Positions 1 to 8,596 of a stretch of DNA of 64,000 nucleotides are shown piece after piece. The notes beneath the pieces were generated by a model that did not search any database, was not told the origin of the DNA, and saw only the letters and a program-made list of their open reading frames with translations. A program made the position numbers and the translations under genes. Source of the stretch: an uncultured Eggerthellaceae bacterium (GTDB lineage Bacteria; Actinomycetota; Coriobacteriia; Coriobacteriales; Eggerthellaceae); assembly GCA_937892845.1 (NCBI GenBank), contig CALBGP010000005.1:1-64000 (forward strand), written 5' to 3'. Every line of letters starts with the position of its first letter. The first letter of the stretch is position 1.

Positions 1-174
1 AGCAAGAAAGATTATAGGAAAAGTCCCAGTATCCAAAGTGGTCTAACACAACGCAATAAGGCCACCGCAGAAAGGAGACAGGCATGAGCATCACGATCAG
101 GGTCTGAAGATTCGCCGTCACCGTGGCCCTCAAGTTCAAACTGCTGAACAAGTAGTTTGAGCACCCACTTAAAG

Positions 175-202
175 GGCGGGAAGGCGGCAGCGCCTCCCCG
201 CC
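175..202 (+). other. strong hairpin upstream of the small DNA-binding-like gene
   Basis: A 12-bp stem with one mismatch (GGCGGGAAGGCG against CGCCTCCCCGCC) closes a four-base loop. No T-tract follows, so it is not a typical terminator for either strand. It lies about 45 bases before the start codon at 248 and could be part of its leader. Bases 1-174 hold no gene I can support. Confidence 0.4.
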
Positions 203-247
203 TGGGTGGAATCGATGACATGCCCGTCCCAGGAAGGAGTATACACC

Positions 248-424
248 ATGACAAGCGAGGCCCAGAAGAAGGCGGCGGCGAAATACAACCGCGAGAAGAT
301 GGTGCAGCGCGTCGTGAGGTTCAGCCCCAACGAACGCGACCTGCTCGCGCATCTCGATGCGCAGCCGAACAAGGCGGGATACATCAAGGCGCTCATCCGC
401 GCTGATATGGAGCGAATTGGATAG
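248..424 (+). CDS. small ribbon-helix-helix-like protein
   Basis: This 58-residue basic protein probably begins at the ATG at 248, because AGGAAGGAG sits 8 bases upstream; an in-frame ATG at 206 lacks a comparable site. The N-terminal third is rich in Lys and Ala. It is followed by a segment VVRFSPNERDLLAHL and then a likely helix ending YIKALIRADMERIG. A short beta strand plus two helices of this size resembles Arc/MetJ-type DNA-binding proteins common on phages and plasmids, but no exact family is recognised. It stands alone, facing away from the degenerate tRNA. Its place beside phage debris suggests it belongs to a mobile element. Confidence 0.6.
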   Translation: MTSEAQKKAAAKYNREKMVQRVVRFSPNERDLLAHLDAQPNKAGYIKALIRADMERIG

Positions 425-448
425 GCTACGATCCCATGCGCAATGCGG

Positions 449-519
449 CTCACGGCCGAGGATTCGAACCTTGATTGCACGAACCAGAATCGTGTGTTCT
501 GCCATTGAGCTAGCAGGAA
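449..519 (-). tRNA. degenerate tRNA-Gln(CUG)-like sequence
   Basis: The minus strand folds into a complete 71-base cloverleaf: 7-bp acceptor, D arm with GG in the loop, a perfect 5-bp anticodon stem (CACGA/TCGTG) around loop TTCTGGT (anticodon CTG), a 4-base variable loop and a T arm with TTCGAAT. The acceptor has two mismatches, the D stem one and the T stem one, and CCA is not encoded. It is therefore probably a decayed or phage-borne tRNA rather than a functional chromosomal gene. Confidence 0.5.
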
Positions 520-645
520 TTATGGGTTATACTGCGCTGTGATGGCGGTGAGCTACCACCCCGGTAATTGGGGAGATGGTTCACCGCTCTTTTTGTTATT
601 TTACTCGAATTATACGGACATCCGGCATGATGGCGACGACATCAT

Positions 646-1926
646 CTATGCGATGCGTACGTCTATGCAATACGTACGCATTTCAGAACGAACCTTCCCG
701 ATGAGCCTCTTGTCAGACGATTCGAAATCACGGTATTTGAGATTCAAGACAACTCTTTTCTTCCCATCGAATGAGGACATTGGTTCTTTCGTTTCAGGGT
801 CGTAGGGGTTTTTGAAGTTCCTTTTACTTGACCGCAATTGCTCTCCGACGAAATCCAGCTCATTTCCGGGCTTCGGCGATTTCGACCCATTTCGCGGACT
901 CTCAATCTCCCACAGCTGATTGCCGATGAAGATATCGGGGTTTGAAACACCGTCGATCAACTTCCCGTCTTTATCTACCGCCTCTCGGGGTCTGATGGTG
1001 ATGCTGAATCCGTTGCTCTGAAGCGTGTCTATGGCAAGCAGGTCTCTCCAATCATCTTCACTTCTATCATCAAGATTCTCTTCGGAATAATCGTTGGGCT
1101 TCTTCATCTTGCCATACGATTCCCTGCTTCTGTATCTGCAATCCATCGCCGGAGGCTCTCCCGTATACAGCCAGCGCCAATCCCGGGTTTCGACCTCGCG
1201 CATGATCCGAGCCCGGCTGAACCTCTCGAAACGCTCTTGGTCGCTGTCCCCCTTGTACCGTTCGCGCTCTTCCGGTGCCATGGCCTTCCACTCGGCCTCC
1301 ACCGCCTCCGTCCCGCCGACGGTCTTCTCGCATGAGGCCCATCTCCTCCACATCTCATCCGGCTCGTACCCCTGGATCTGGCCGTCCCGTTCAAGCCCCT
1401 TGAAGCCAGGGACCACGACGCAGTCGCAGCCGTCGTGCGTTCCGTGCTCGCCTTTCGCCTCCGCCTCGCTGCTGTACACGAAACCGCGCGAGCTGAGCAT
1501 GAAGCAGAACGAGCACGATTCCCTTCCGGACGTGACCCGGGCATATCGCAGGTCGTTCCGGTCGCAGTTTCGCACCAGGTTCTCATAGGCCGACCTCTTC
1601 ACGCAGAAGCGCGACAGGTCGGTTACGGACCTGTTGAAACTCTCCTTCTTCCCGTCGACGAGATCCTTGGCGAAGCTCCTCACGGAGCGGTCCACCCTCC
1701 CGAGGTCGACGGCGTCGAAGTCGGGCACGGCCCTCTCGGATGCGCCGGACCTTTCCGCAAACGCATCGAAGAATCCGCAGGCGAGGGCGGCGGCCTGGTC
1801 GCCGAACACATACAGGGATTGCTCGACCGCCGATATCGCGGCATCGCGCAGGTCGGCCACATCCGCATCGGGGAACTCCGTGCGGAACGACTCCATGAGC
1901 GCGTCGAAGCCCCTGCCTGTCGGCAA
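646..1926 (-). CDS. phage minor head protein with C-terminal CdiA_C-like nuclease domain, 5' end frameshifted
   Basis: The readable frame gives 426 residues from a TTG. Residues about 60-180 resemble actinophage minor capsid proteins of the VG15/MuF head-morphogenesis type, with a CSFC pair, the phrase SSRGFVYSS and a later CDCVVVPG cluster. After a charged linker, residues about 290-426 contain NGFSITIRP, NPDIFIGNQLWEIESP and a VVLNLKY strand. This is the PD-x(n)-E layout of CdiA_C-type tRNA nucleases, so the protein resembles the MuF polymorphic toxins of temperate phages. The true N-terminus seems lost: at about 1907-1910 a GGGG run joins this frame to another that reads TAQTSAAIWDESAQHIG, which fits head-protein sequence. 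No portal, terminase or recognisable immunity gene adjoins it. Family assignment is by motif reading only. Confidence 0.65.
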   Translation of the reverse strand: MPTGRGFDALMESFRTEFPDADVADLRDAAISAVEQSLYVFGDQAAALACGFFDAFAERSGASERAVPDFDAVDLGRVDRSVRSFAKDLVDGKKESFNRSVTDLSRFCVKRSAYENLVRNCDRNDLRYARVTSGRESCSFCFMLSSRGFVYSSEAEAKGEHGTHDGCDCVVVPGFKGLERDGQIQGYEPDEMWRRWASCEKTVGGTEAVEAEWKAMAPEERERYKGDSDQERFERFSRARIMREVETRDWRWLYTGEPPAMDCRYRSRESYGKMKKPNDYSEENLDDRSEDDWRDLLAIDTLQSNGFSITIRPREAVDKDGKLIDGVSNPDIFIGNQLWEIESPRNGSKSPKPGNELDFVGEQLRSSKRNFKNPYDPETKEPMSSFDGKKRVVLNLKYRDFESSDKRLIGKVRSEMRTYCIDVRIA

Positions 1927-2379
1927 GCACGAAGCCCGCGCCTATGTGCTGGGCGGATTCATCCCATATCGCAGCCGACGTCTGCGCCGTATGCATGCGC
2001 AGTTGGCAAGGCAGCGTTTCGACGCACCTGTCGCGCCCGCACCACCCGGTCTCGGCGCAGGCGCGCGATTGCAATCCACACGGCGACGGTCAACACGTCG
2101 CCAGAGGGAAAACGACTTTTCCGCCTCACTCGCTGGCTCTGGTAAGTCTCCCTTAGAACCTTGCCCGCATGAAGCCAGTGCCAGCCACGGGCATCGGATC
2201 CGCAGCGCGCAACCATGACCCCGTGCCGCGGCGGGCATTCGAAACACAGGCCCCTCTAGACGGCGGATTCAACCGTCTCGAGCGTTTTGCCGGTGGCCGC
2301 GATGCTGTCGATTTCGACCAGCTCCGTCCCGTATCAGCCTCATTTCAGTCGCCCCCAAATCGAGCACCCGGCCCGTTCG

Positions 2380-2393
2380 CCCCCCCCCTTTTT
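2380..2393. repeat. C9T5 homopolymer tract
   Basis: Nine C residues are followed directly by five T residues. The tract lies just downstream of the leftward gene ending at 2454. Such runs are prone to slippage, and the region may be the decayed 3' part of that gene. Otherwise 1927-2453 shows no gene I can support. Confidence 0.5.
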
Positions 2394-2453
2394 CGCCGTT
2401 TCGATCAAAGACGACATAATGCCCAATCGCAGCGAAGAGACGCATCACCGGCG

Positions 2454-2891
2454 CTACGCATCCAAGCTCATTAGCTGTCTTGACCTCCAGATAAGCGCAA
2501 ACGGCACGCTGCTGAGATGAGGCACGTACATGTAGCACTGATTGATACGGACGATTTTCGAGGCTACATTCCGCGTCCCCAAGATGTGCGCCACGAATTC
2601 ATCGGGCAGCATGAGGTTGTACCTGTCGACGTAATACGCCAAAGCGGTACCCCAGGAATAGACGCCATCGGATCGGCCGTTGTCTCGAATGCCCGTATCC
2701 TCACCGGTGAACACGTCTTTCGCCGTAGCGGTCGTGCCGACATCGAGGAATCCGGCGTTCAAGATGAAATCGATTATCTTTTCCTTCTCAGGTATTGGGG
2801 CTTCCGAGAAGTCATCCTTCATGCAAGGATATTTCCATGCAATCGGATGGGGTTCCAGGAACTCCCTGTAATGGCCTATCATCGTAGTCAT
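2454..2891 (-). CDS. hypothetical protein, possibly C-terminally frameshifted
   Basis: An AGGGGG site lies 8 bases before the ATG at 2891. The 145-residue product has no signal peptide or membrane segment. It is aromatic-rich in the middle (VYSWGTALAYYVDRYN) and acidic early on. I do not recognise a family. Near 2500-2520 the coding character appears to move into another frame, which continues with a protein-like stretch (AYLEVKTANELG, VMRLFAAIGHYVVFDRNG) to about 2400. The last 15-20 residues of the annotated frame may therefore be an artefact of a frameshift. It lies just upstream of the toxin-bearing head gene on the same strand, so an immunity role is conceivable but unsupported. Confidence 0.5.
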   Translation of the reverse strand: MTTMIGHYREFLEPHPIAWKYPCMKDDFSEAPIPEKEKIIDFILNAGFLDVGTTATAKDVFTGEDTGIRDNGRSDGVYSWGTALAYYVDRYNLMLPDEFVAHILGTRNVASKIVRINQCYMYVPHLSSVPFALIWRSRQLMSLDA

Positions 2892-3040
2892 CAGGAATTC
2901 CCCCTAGGATAGAAACTGCGCCATCCATCAACTTCGACGGCCTCACCTGCGACAATCATATCGGGCAAGGCCGTCGCATGCGGCCTCCGGATTGCGAACG
3001 AAGCACTTGATTCCGGCAACCGCCGAAGCCTCTTCGAACA

Positions 3041-3442
3041 TCACTTCCCGTCTGAAGAACGTGGTTTGAACCGGTCGCGGAGCTTCACCATCTTCTCCCG
3101 CAACGTGCTGGCATTGACGCGCCATTGGTAATTGGGATGGTGTTTGAGAAACGAGCGCTTGGCAAGAAACACGCCGAACTGGATGACGAGCATGGTGACG
3201 GCGCAGGTCAGGAAGAAATCAGCCACGAATGCATTGCCCTCCAGCCATGCATAGGCGGTCGCAAGGCCGAAAAATACAGCGGACACCCAGTCGATCCAGG
3301 TGAACACCGTGATAAGGACCTCTTTGGCGCGAGCCGGAGTATGCCGCCAGGAAACGATCATGTAGATGACCACTGCGAGGATGGCCAAAATGATGAGCAG
3401 CGGGAGAATGCGATACAGACGGGCTGCGAGCATTGCGGGCAT
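3041..3442 (-). CDS. membrane protein of unknown function (three predicted helices)
   Basis: The ATG at 3442 is chosen because AGGAAGG lies 11 bases upstream; an ATG at 3475 is also in frame. The 133-residue product has three hydrophobic stretches: ILPLLIILAILAVVIYMIV near the N-terminus, then two between about residues 40 and 95. A basic cytoplasmic tail (LREKMVKLRDRFKPRSSDGK) follows. No family is recognised. It is transcribed towards the phage-like region and is not in an operon with asd, whose end lies about 175 bases upstream of it on the same strand. Confidence 0.6.
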   Translation of the reverse strand: MPAMLAARLYRILPLLIILAILAVVIYMIVSWRHTPARAKEVLITVFTWIDWVSAVFFGLATAYAWLEGNAFVADFFLTCAVTMLVIQFGVFLAKRSFLKHHPNYQWRVNASTLREKMVKLRDRFKPRSSDGK

Positions 3443-3616
3443 CGTGCCACCATCCTTCCTAATCACAGCGGGCATGCAGGCTTACGACCTACCGAAAAAG
3501 GCTGCAGAGCATGATACCATGACCCGCAGCCCAGTCGTTTTCAGCATGTCAACGATTGCCGGAAGCCCCTCCCATCGGCCGAAGCGCCCCAGCGGGCAAC
3601 CAGCCGAAAGCCTAAG

Positions 3617-4630
3617 CTAGCGGCACAGCAGCTTCGCAATCTGAACCGCATTCGAAGCCGCACCCTTGCGAATCTGGTCGCCGCAGCACCACAGGGACAG
3701 ACCGCACACGCCTTCGGGCGCGGAAATGTCCTCACGGATACGGCCGACGTAGACCAGATCCTGATCGGTGGTATCGATGGGCATGGGATAGAGCTGCGCC
3801 GCAGGGTCATCCACCAGCTTGACACCGGGCGCGCAGACCAACGCAGCACGGGCCTCATCGGCCGTAATCGCATTCGAGAATTCAAGCGTTATGCTCTCCG
3901 AATGCGACCGGAGAACGGGAACGCGGACGCATGTGCAATTCACACGCAGGTCGGGCGTATGCAAAATCTTGCGGCCTTCGTTTTGCATCTTCATTTCCTC
4001 GGATGTGTAGCCAGAGCCATCGAAGCCTCCGATCTGGGGAATCAAGTTGCACGCCAGCTGATAGGAGAATGCACGCGGCTCATCGACCGGCTGTCCCGCC
4101 GCCACCTTCGCCAGCTGACCCTCCAGCTCGCGCAGACCCCCTATCCCCGCGCCCGAAGCCGCCTGGTAGGTTGACACCACCATGCGTTCGATGCCGGCCA
4201 ACCGATGCAGAGGGCCAACCGCAACCATGGCGATGATGGTCGAGCAGTTCGGGTTCGCAATGATGCCCTTATGCAGGAAGGCGTCATCAGGATTGACCTC
4301 AGGAACAACCAGCGGGACATCCGCATCAAGGCGAAAAGCGCTTGAATTGTCGATGCAAACGGCGCCCTTCTCCCTTGCAACAGGGATGAAGCGCTCGGCG
4401 ATATCGTTTTCCGCGGCGCCGAGCACGATATCCACACCATCGAATGCGGAATCGACGGCCTTTTGAACGGCAACGCGCTCCCCACGGAATTCGAATTCCC
4501 TGCCGGCCGACCGGGCGCTTGCAAGCAGCTTCAAATCGGCAACGGGAAACTCCTGCTCATCCAGGCATTTCATCATCTGCTGGCCCACAACTCCCGTGGC
4601 GCCGAGGATTGCTACCTTGTATTCCTTCAT
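3617..4630 (-). CDS. asd: aspartate-semialdehyde dehydrogenase
   Basis: This cytoplasmic enzyme reduces aspartyl-4-phosphate to aspartate semialdehyde with NADPH, the second step of the aspartate pathway to lysine, threonine and methionine. The 337-residue length is typical. The NADP-binding GATGVVGQQM is at residues 10-19, and the catalytic cysteine is in ANPNCST (Cys129). STYQAASGAG (153-162) and RVPVLRSHSE (active-site His) match the family. The start is supported by GGGGAA a few bases before the ATG. It follows the aspartate kinase gene by two bases on the same strand, so the two are almost certainly co-transcribed and act in succession. Confidence 0.96.
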   Translation of the reverse strand: MKEYKVAILGATGVVGQQMMKCLDEQEFPVADLKLLASARSAGREFEFRGERVAVQKAVDSAFDGVDIVLGAAENDIAERFIPVAREKGAVCIDNSSAFRLDADVPLVVPEVNPDDAFLHKGIIANPNCSTIIAMVAVGPLHRLAGIERMVVSTYQAASGAGIGGLRELEGQLAKVAAGQPVDEPRAFSYQLACNLIPQIGGFDGSGYTSEEMKMQNEGRKILHTPDLRVNCTCVRVPVLRSHSESITLEFSNAITADEARAALVCAPGVKLVDDPAAQLYPMPIDTTDQDLVYVGRIREDISAPEGVCGLSLWCCGDQIRKGAASNAVQIAKLLCR

Positions 4631-4632
4631 GA

Positions 4633-6003
4633 TTATTCCCCGCTTTCCGAATTGTCCGAACCGGACGAAACGCAGACGATGTTTCCCTCGCCGTCAACGA
4701 AGGCATCGTAGATGACCCTGATCGCGCGTTCGAAATCATCATTGCTCACACCGACGATGATGTTCATCTCCTCAGAGCCCTGGGCGATCATGCGGATGTT
4801 GATGCCCGCATCGCCGAGCGTGCCGAAGAGCTTTCCGGAAACGCCGGGACGGCTTGACATGTTGCGACCTACCGTGGCCACAAGGGCAAGGTGGTCCATA
4901 ACCTTGATCTCATCAGGGCACACCTCATTGCGAATGTCCGCGATGATGGGATAGAGGTTGTTGCCCACTTCGTCCCCGTGAGCCACAACGGCGAAGGAAT
5001 CGACGCCGCTGGGGGTATGCTCAATGCTGACACGATAGCGCTCGAAGATGGTGAGCACCTTGCGCATGATGCCAATCTCATGGCACATATGGGCTTTGCG
5101 GATATGAACCGCCAGGAAATCCTTCTTGCCGGTGATGCCCGTGATCAAAGGCTCCTCGCCGCCGTCGGTCTTCTCGCTGATGACCGTACCGGGATCATCG
5201 GGGCGGTTGGTGTTCTTGATTACCAGGGGGATGCCTGCGTCGCGCACAGGGAAGATGGCCTCTTCGTGCAGCACGGCAGCGCCCATGTACGACAGCTCAC
5301 GCAACTCCGCGTAGGTAACGCGGCTGATAGGCTTGGGGTCATCGACGATACGCGGGTCCGCCGTGAGGAAGCCCGAGACATCGGTCCAGTTCTCATACAG
5401 ATCGGCGCCCAGGCACTGCGCAACGATGGCGCCCGTGATGTCTCCGCCGCCGCGGTCGAGCAGGCGAATCTGCCCGTCAACGGTTGATCCGTAGAACCCG
5501 GGAAGAACGAAGCCATGCTCGGCGCCTATGACGGACTTGAGGTTTTCAGCCGTGCGGTCCAGCGCCAGCGTTCCATCGCGGTGGAAGCTCACGATATCCG
5601 CCGCATCCACGAAGGGCAGGCCCAAAAACTCGGCCATGAGCTTCGCCGTGAAATATTCGCCGCGCGACACGATGTATTCAGGAGAAAGGCCGCCGGCCAG
5701 CACTTGGGCAGCGAAGTCATCGAACTCGCGTTTTATAGGATAGGACAGGGTCAGATCGGATGCTATGTCGCAGAAGCGCTGCTCGATGGCGGAAAGCAGC
5801 TCCGAGCAATCGACGTGGTACTGGATGTGGGCATTGACCAAGAACAACAGATCCGTGACCTTGTTGTCCTTCTTATCGCGTTTGCCCACCGCGCTGACCA
5901 CCACGAAGCGACGCGCAGGATCGGATTCGATGATCTTTTTGATCTTGCGGAACTGCCCGGCCGAACTAACGCTCGACCCGCCGAATTTCGTTATCTTTAT
6001 CAT
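4633..6003 (-). CDS. lysC: aspartate kinase
   Basis: This enzyme phosphorylates L-aspartate, the entry step of lysine, threonine and methionine synthesis. The 456-residue protein begins with the kinase signature KFGGSSV (residues 6-12) and carries FVVVSAVGK and RGGGDITGAIVA in the catalytic part. The last roughly 160 residues form two ACT domains (KVLTIFERYRVSIEHTPSG and KLFGTLGDAGINIRMIAQGS), where feedback inhibition by lysine or threonine is expected. There is no homoserine dehydrogenase domain. It is the first gene of a two-gene leftward operon with asd and diverges from thrC across 134 bases, which is too little space for a lysine riboswitch. Confidence 0.95.
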   Translation of the reverse strand: MIKITKFGGSSVSSAGQFRKIKKIIESDPARRFVVVSAVGKRDKKDNKVTDLLFLVNAHIQYHVDCSELLSAIEQRFCDIASDLTLSYPIKREFDDFAAQVLAGGLSPEYIVSRGEYFTAKLMAEFLGLPFVDAADIVSFHRDGTLALDRTAENLKSVIGAEHGFVLPGFYGSTVDGQIRLLDRGGGDITGAIVAQCLGADLYENWTDVSGFLTADPRIVDDPKPISRVTYAELRELSYMGAAVLHEEAIFPVRDAGIPLVIKNTNRPDDPGTVISEKTDGGEEPLITGITGKKDFLAVHIRKAHMCHEIGIMRKVLTIFERYRVSIEHTPSGVDSFAVVAHGDEVGNNLYPIIADIRNEVCPDEIKVMDHLALVATVGRNMSSRPGVSGKLFGTLGDAGINIRMIAQGSEEMNIIVGVSNDDFERAIRVIYDAFVDGEGNIVCVSSGSDNSESGE

Positions 6004-6137
6004 GCACTACCCCGCTCTTATCGTTAAACTTCAAGGAAACGGCAACGCGCCGGAACATGCCGAACCCGACGCCCCGCGCATCCGACCACCCGGCACGGCA
6101 GCGCGGACGGAGATCACCGACCCTATGAGGAGCATCG

Positions 6138-7685
6138 ATGGCATCAATGTATCACAGCACCCGTTCAACCGAAGCCCAATGCACCGCCAAACGGGCGGTT
6201 CTTAACGGCATAGCGCCCGATGGAGGCCTTTACGTGACCGACAGCCTTGGTGAGCACTCCTTTTCTCCCGAAGAGCTGACGGGCCTCACCTACGCAGAAA
6301 CCGCGCAGCGCATCCTCTCGGCGCTTCTGGACGACTACACCCCCGAAGAGATGGCAGAGTGCGTCCAAGCCGCTTACGGATCAACTTTCGACTCCGATGA
6401 AGTGGCCCCCGTGGTTGCAGTGGGTTCGGACTTCGTGCTGGAACTGTTCCATGGACCCACAAGCGCCTTCAAGGACGTGGCGCTCCAGATGCTGCCGCAG
6501 CTCATGGGCCGCGCGGCGCTCTCCACCGACGAGCGGATCATGATCCTGGCCGCCACCAGCGGCGATACGGGAAAGGCCGCACTTGCCGGCTTCGCAGACG
6601 TACCCAACCTGGGCATCACCGTCTTCTACCCCCATGGCGGCACCAGCGAAATCCAACGCCTCCAGATGGTCACGCAGTCTGGCGAAAACGTCGCTGTCTG
6701 CGCCGTCCGGGGAAACTTTGACGACACCCAAAGCACCGTCAAACGCATTTTCGCCGATAGCGAGATCAAGGAGACTCTGGCTGAATCCGGCATCGTGCTC
6801 TCAAGCGCCAACTCCATCAACATCGGGCGCCTTGCCCCGCAGGTGGTCTATTACTTCACGGCATACGCCCAGCTGCGCCGCATGGGAGCCATTCAAGAAG
6901 GCGATTCGGTGGACTTCTGCGTTCCCACGGGCAATTTCGGCGATGTGCTCGCAGGGTACTTCGCCTACCGCATGGGGCTTCCCGTAAACCGCTTCATCGT
7001 GGCCAGCAACCGCAACAACATCCTCACCGATTTCCTGACCTCAGGCGTCTACGACCGCAACCGCCCCTTCTACAAAACCGCCTCGCCCAGCATGGATATC
7101 CTCATATCCAGCAACCTTGAGCGCCTGCTGTACTACATGGCATGCGACGCACACCGATCAGGCGAAGACCTGGACGGCGCGAAAGACCCTTGCGACTACG
7201 TGGCCACGCTCATGGTATCGCTTGCAAAAGACGGCCGCTATCAGGTATGCGACTCCGTGCTGCGCCGCATCCAGGCGCTGTTCGCGTGCGGCTGGGCGAA
7301 TGACGACCAGGCCAAAGACGCCATCAGGTCAAGCTATCGCGACCACGGCTACCTGATGGACACCCACACCGCGGTTGCCTGGCATGTATCCAAGTCCATC
7401 CCGCTTGACGGCGCTGCAGCCCGCATAGTGCTGTCCACGGCAAGCCCCTACAAATTCGCAGACGAAGTGCTTGACGCCCTGCACCCCGCAGACGCGTTAG
7501 TTGACACGACGCCGAGCTGCGCCGATGATTTCGCCTGCATGAAGCGCGTGGAGGCTGAAACCGGTGCGGCAATCCCCCGTCCGCTCGCCGAGCTTGAAGG
7601 CCGTGCGGTCAGGTTCACCGATGTCATAGACGCCGAAGAGATGCCGGCCTACGTGCTGGCTGCATGCAAGGAGATTCTGGCATGA
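6138..7685 (+). CDS. thrC: threonine synthase
   Basis: This PLP enzyme converts O-phosphohomoserine to L-threonine. At 515 residues it is of the longer bacterial class. The family N-terminus YHSTRSTEAQCTAKRAVLNGIAPDGGLYV and the PLP-lysine motif HGPTSAFKDVALQMLPQL (Lys112) are clear. ILAATSGDTGKAAL and FCVPTGNFGDVLAGYFA form the phosphate and cofactor pocket. GAGGAG at 6126-6131 supports the ATG at 6138. The stop codon overlaps the start of the homoserine kinase gene as ATGA, indicating translational coupling of the last two threonine steps. Confidence 0.96.
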   Translation: MASMYHSTRSTEAQCTAKRAVLNGIAPDGGLYVTDSLGEHSFSPEELTGLTYAETAQRILSALLDDYTPEEMAECVQAAYGSTFDSDEVAPVVAVGSDFVLELFHGPTSAFKDVALQMLPQLMGRAALSTDERIMILAATSGDTGKAALAGFADVPNLGITVFYPHGGTSEIQRLQMVTQSGENVAVCAVRGNFDDTQSTVKRIFADSEIKETLAESGIVLSSANSINIGRLAPQVVYYFTAYAQLRRMGAIQEGDSVDFCVPTGNFGDVLAGYFAYRMGLPVNRFIVASNRNNILTDFLTSGVYDRNRPFYKTASPSMDILISSNLERLLYYMACDAHRSGEDLDGAKDPCDYVATLMVSLAKDGRYQVCDSVLRRIQALFACGWANDDQAKDAIRSSYRDHGYLMDTHTAVAWHVSKSIPLDGAAARIVLSTASPYKFADEVLDALHPADALVDTTPSCADDFACMKRVEAETGAAIPRPLAELEGRAVRFTDVIDAEEMPAYVLAACKEILA

Positions 7686-8596
7686 TCACCGCAGCAGACA
7701 ACCCCGCAGGCTTTGCCCCCTTTTCCGTAAGGGTTCCCGCCTCCACGTCGAATATGGCTGTGGGCTACGACGTACTCGGCATGGCCGTGAGCTTGCACTC
7801 TGTGTTCGCCTTTCGGCCCGCGCCGAAACTGACCATCACCGGTTGCCCTGAGCAATACTGCAACGAAGATAACCTGGTCCATCAGGCCTATCTGCATGCG
7901 TGCCGCAGCCTGAACATCCAGCCGCAGCCCTACGCGCTTGACATCAAGGCCCAGGCGCCCGTGGCGCGCGGCTTAGGTTCCAGCTCCACATGCATCGTGG
8001 CGGGAATCATAGCGGCCATGGCCATGGCCGATGCGCCGATCGACCGCAAGGAGGCAGTCCGCCTGGCAACCCAGATGGAAGGCCACCCGGACAACGCCGC
8101 GCCTGCCGTCCTGGGGTCTCTCGTGTGCTCGTTCACGCCCGATGACGGCAATCCCGTCTGCATACCGCTGACCGTTGACCCTGACCTGCGTTTCGTCACG
8201 CTGATTCCCGATTACGAAGTCAAGACGCACGATGCGCGCAAGGCTGTGCCGCAGACCGTCGGCACCGACACCGCCGTCTGGCAGATGGGTCGCTGCACTG
8301 CGGTGGCCCATGCGCTTGTGACAGGCGATATGGAGATCCTTGCCGCCGCCGTGGACGATAGGCTCCAGGAGCCGTATCGCAAGCACCTCATCGCCGAATA
8401 CGACAGGGCCAAACAGATTTGCGCGGAACACGGCGGCGTGATGTGGATTTCAGGAAGCGGAAGCACTCTGATGGCGGCCATCAAGGGAGATGAAGCGGCC
8501 GAAGAGCTGGCAGGCGCACTGCGCAGCGAATGGCCCGCCTACCCGGCCATGGTGCTTACCTGCGACGCAGACGGGGCGTCGATCAGCTTCACCTGA
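7682..8596 (+). CDS. thrB: homoserine kinase
   Basis: This GHMP-superfamily kinase phosphorylates homoserine with ATP, supplying the substrate of threonine synthase. The ATG at 7682 overlaps the thrC stop, and AAGGAG lies 8 bases upstream. In the 304-residue protein the ATP-binding motif PVARGLGSSSTC is at residues 93-104, with EGHPDNAAPAVLGSLVCSF after it and the C-terminal GHMP motif MWISGSGSTLMAAI near residue 260. Its 3' end overlaps the convergent radical SAM gene by 8 bases. No homoserine dehydrogenase gene is present in the window. Confidence 0.95.
   Translation: MITAADNPAGFAPFSVRVPASTSNMAVGYDVLGMAVSLHSVFAFRPAPKLTITGCPEQYCNEDNLVHQAYLHACRSLNIQPQPYALDIKAQAPVARGLGSSSTCIVAGIIAAMAMADAPIDRKEAVRLATQMEGHPDNAAPAVLGSLVCSFTPDDGNPVCIPLTVDPDLRFVTLIPDYEVKTHDARKAVPQTVGTDTAVWQMGRCTAVAHALVTGDMEILAAAVDDRLQEPYRKHLIAEYDRAKQICAEHGGVMWISGSGSTLMAAIKGDEAAEELAGALRSEWPAYPAMVLTCDADGASISFT

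Noticed and set aside
1942..2247. Arg-rich leftward frames upstream of the head-toxin gene
   Set aside because: Several overlapping frames are open because of base composition. Only the short segment reading TAQTSAAIWDESAQ looks like real protein, and it is discussed as a frameshifted part of the head gene.
6004..6137. Lysine or threonine riboswitch between lysC and thrC
   Set aside because: The gap is only 134 bases and no lysine-aptamer core or leader peptide rich in Thr/Ile codons is visible.
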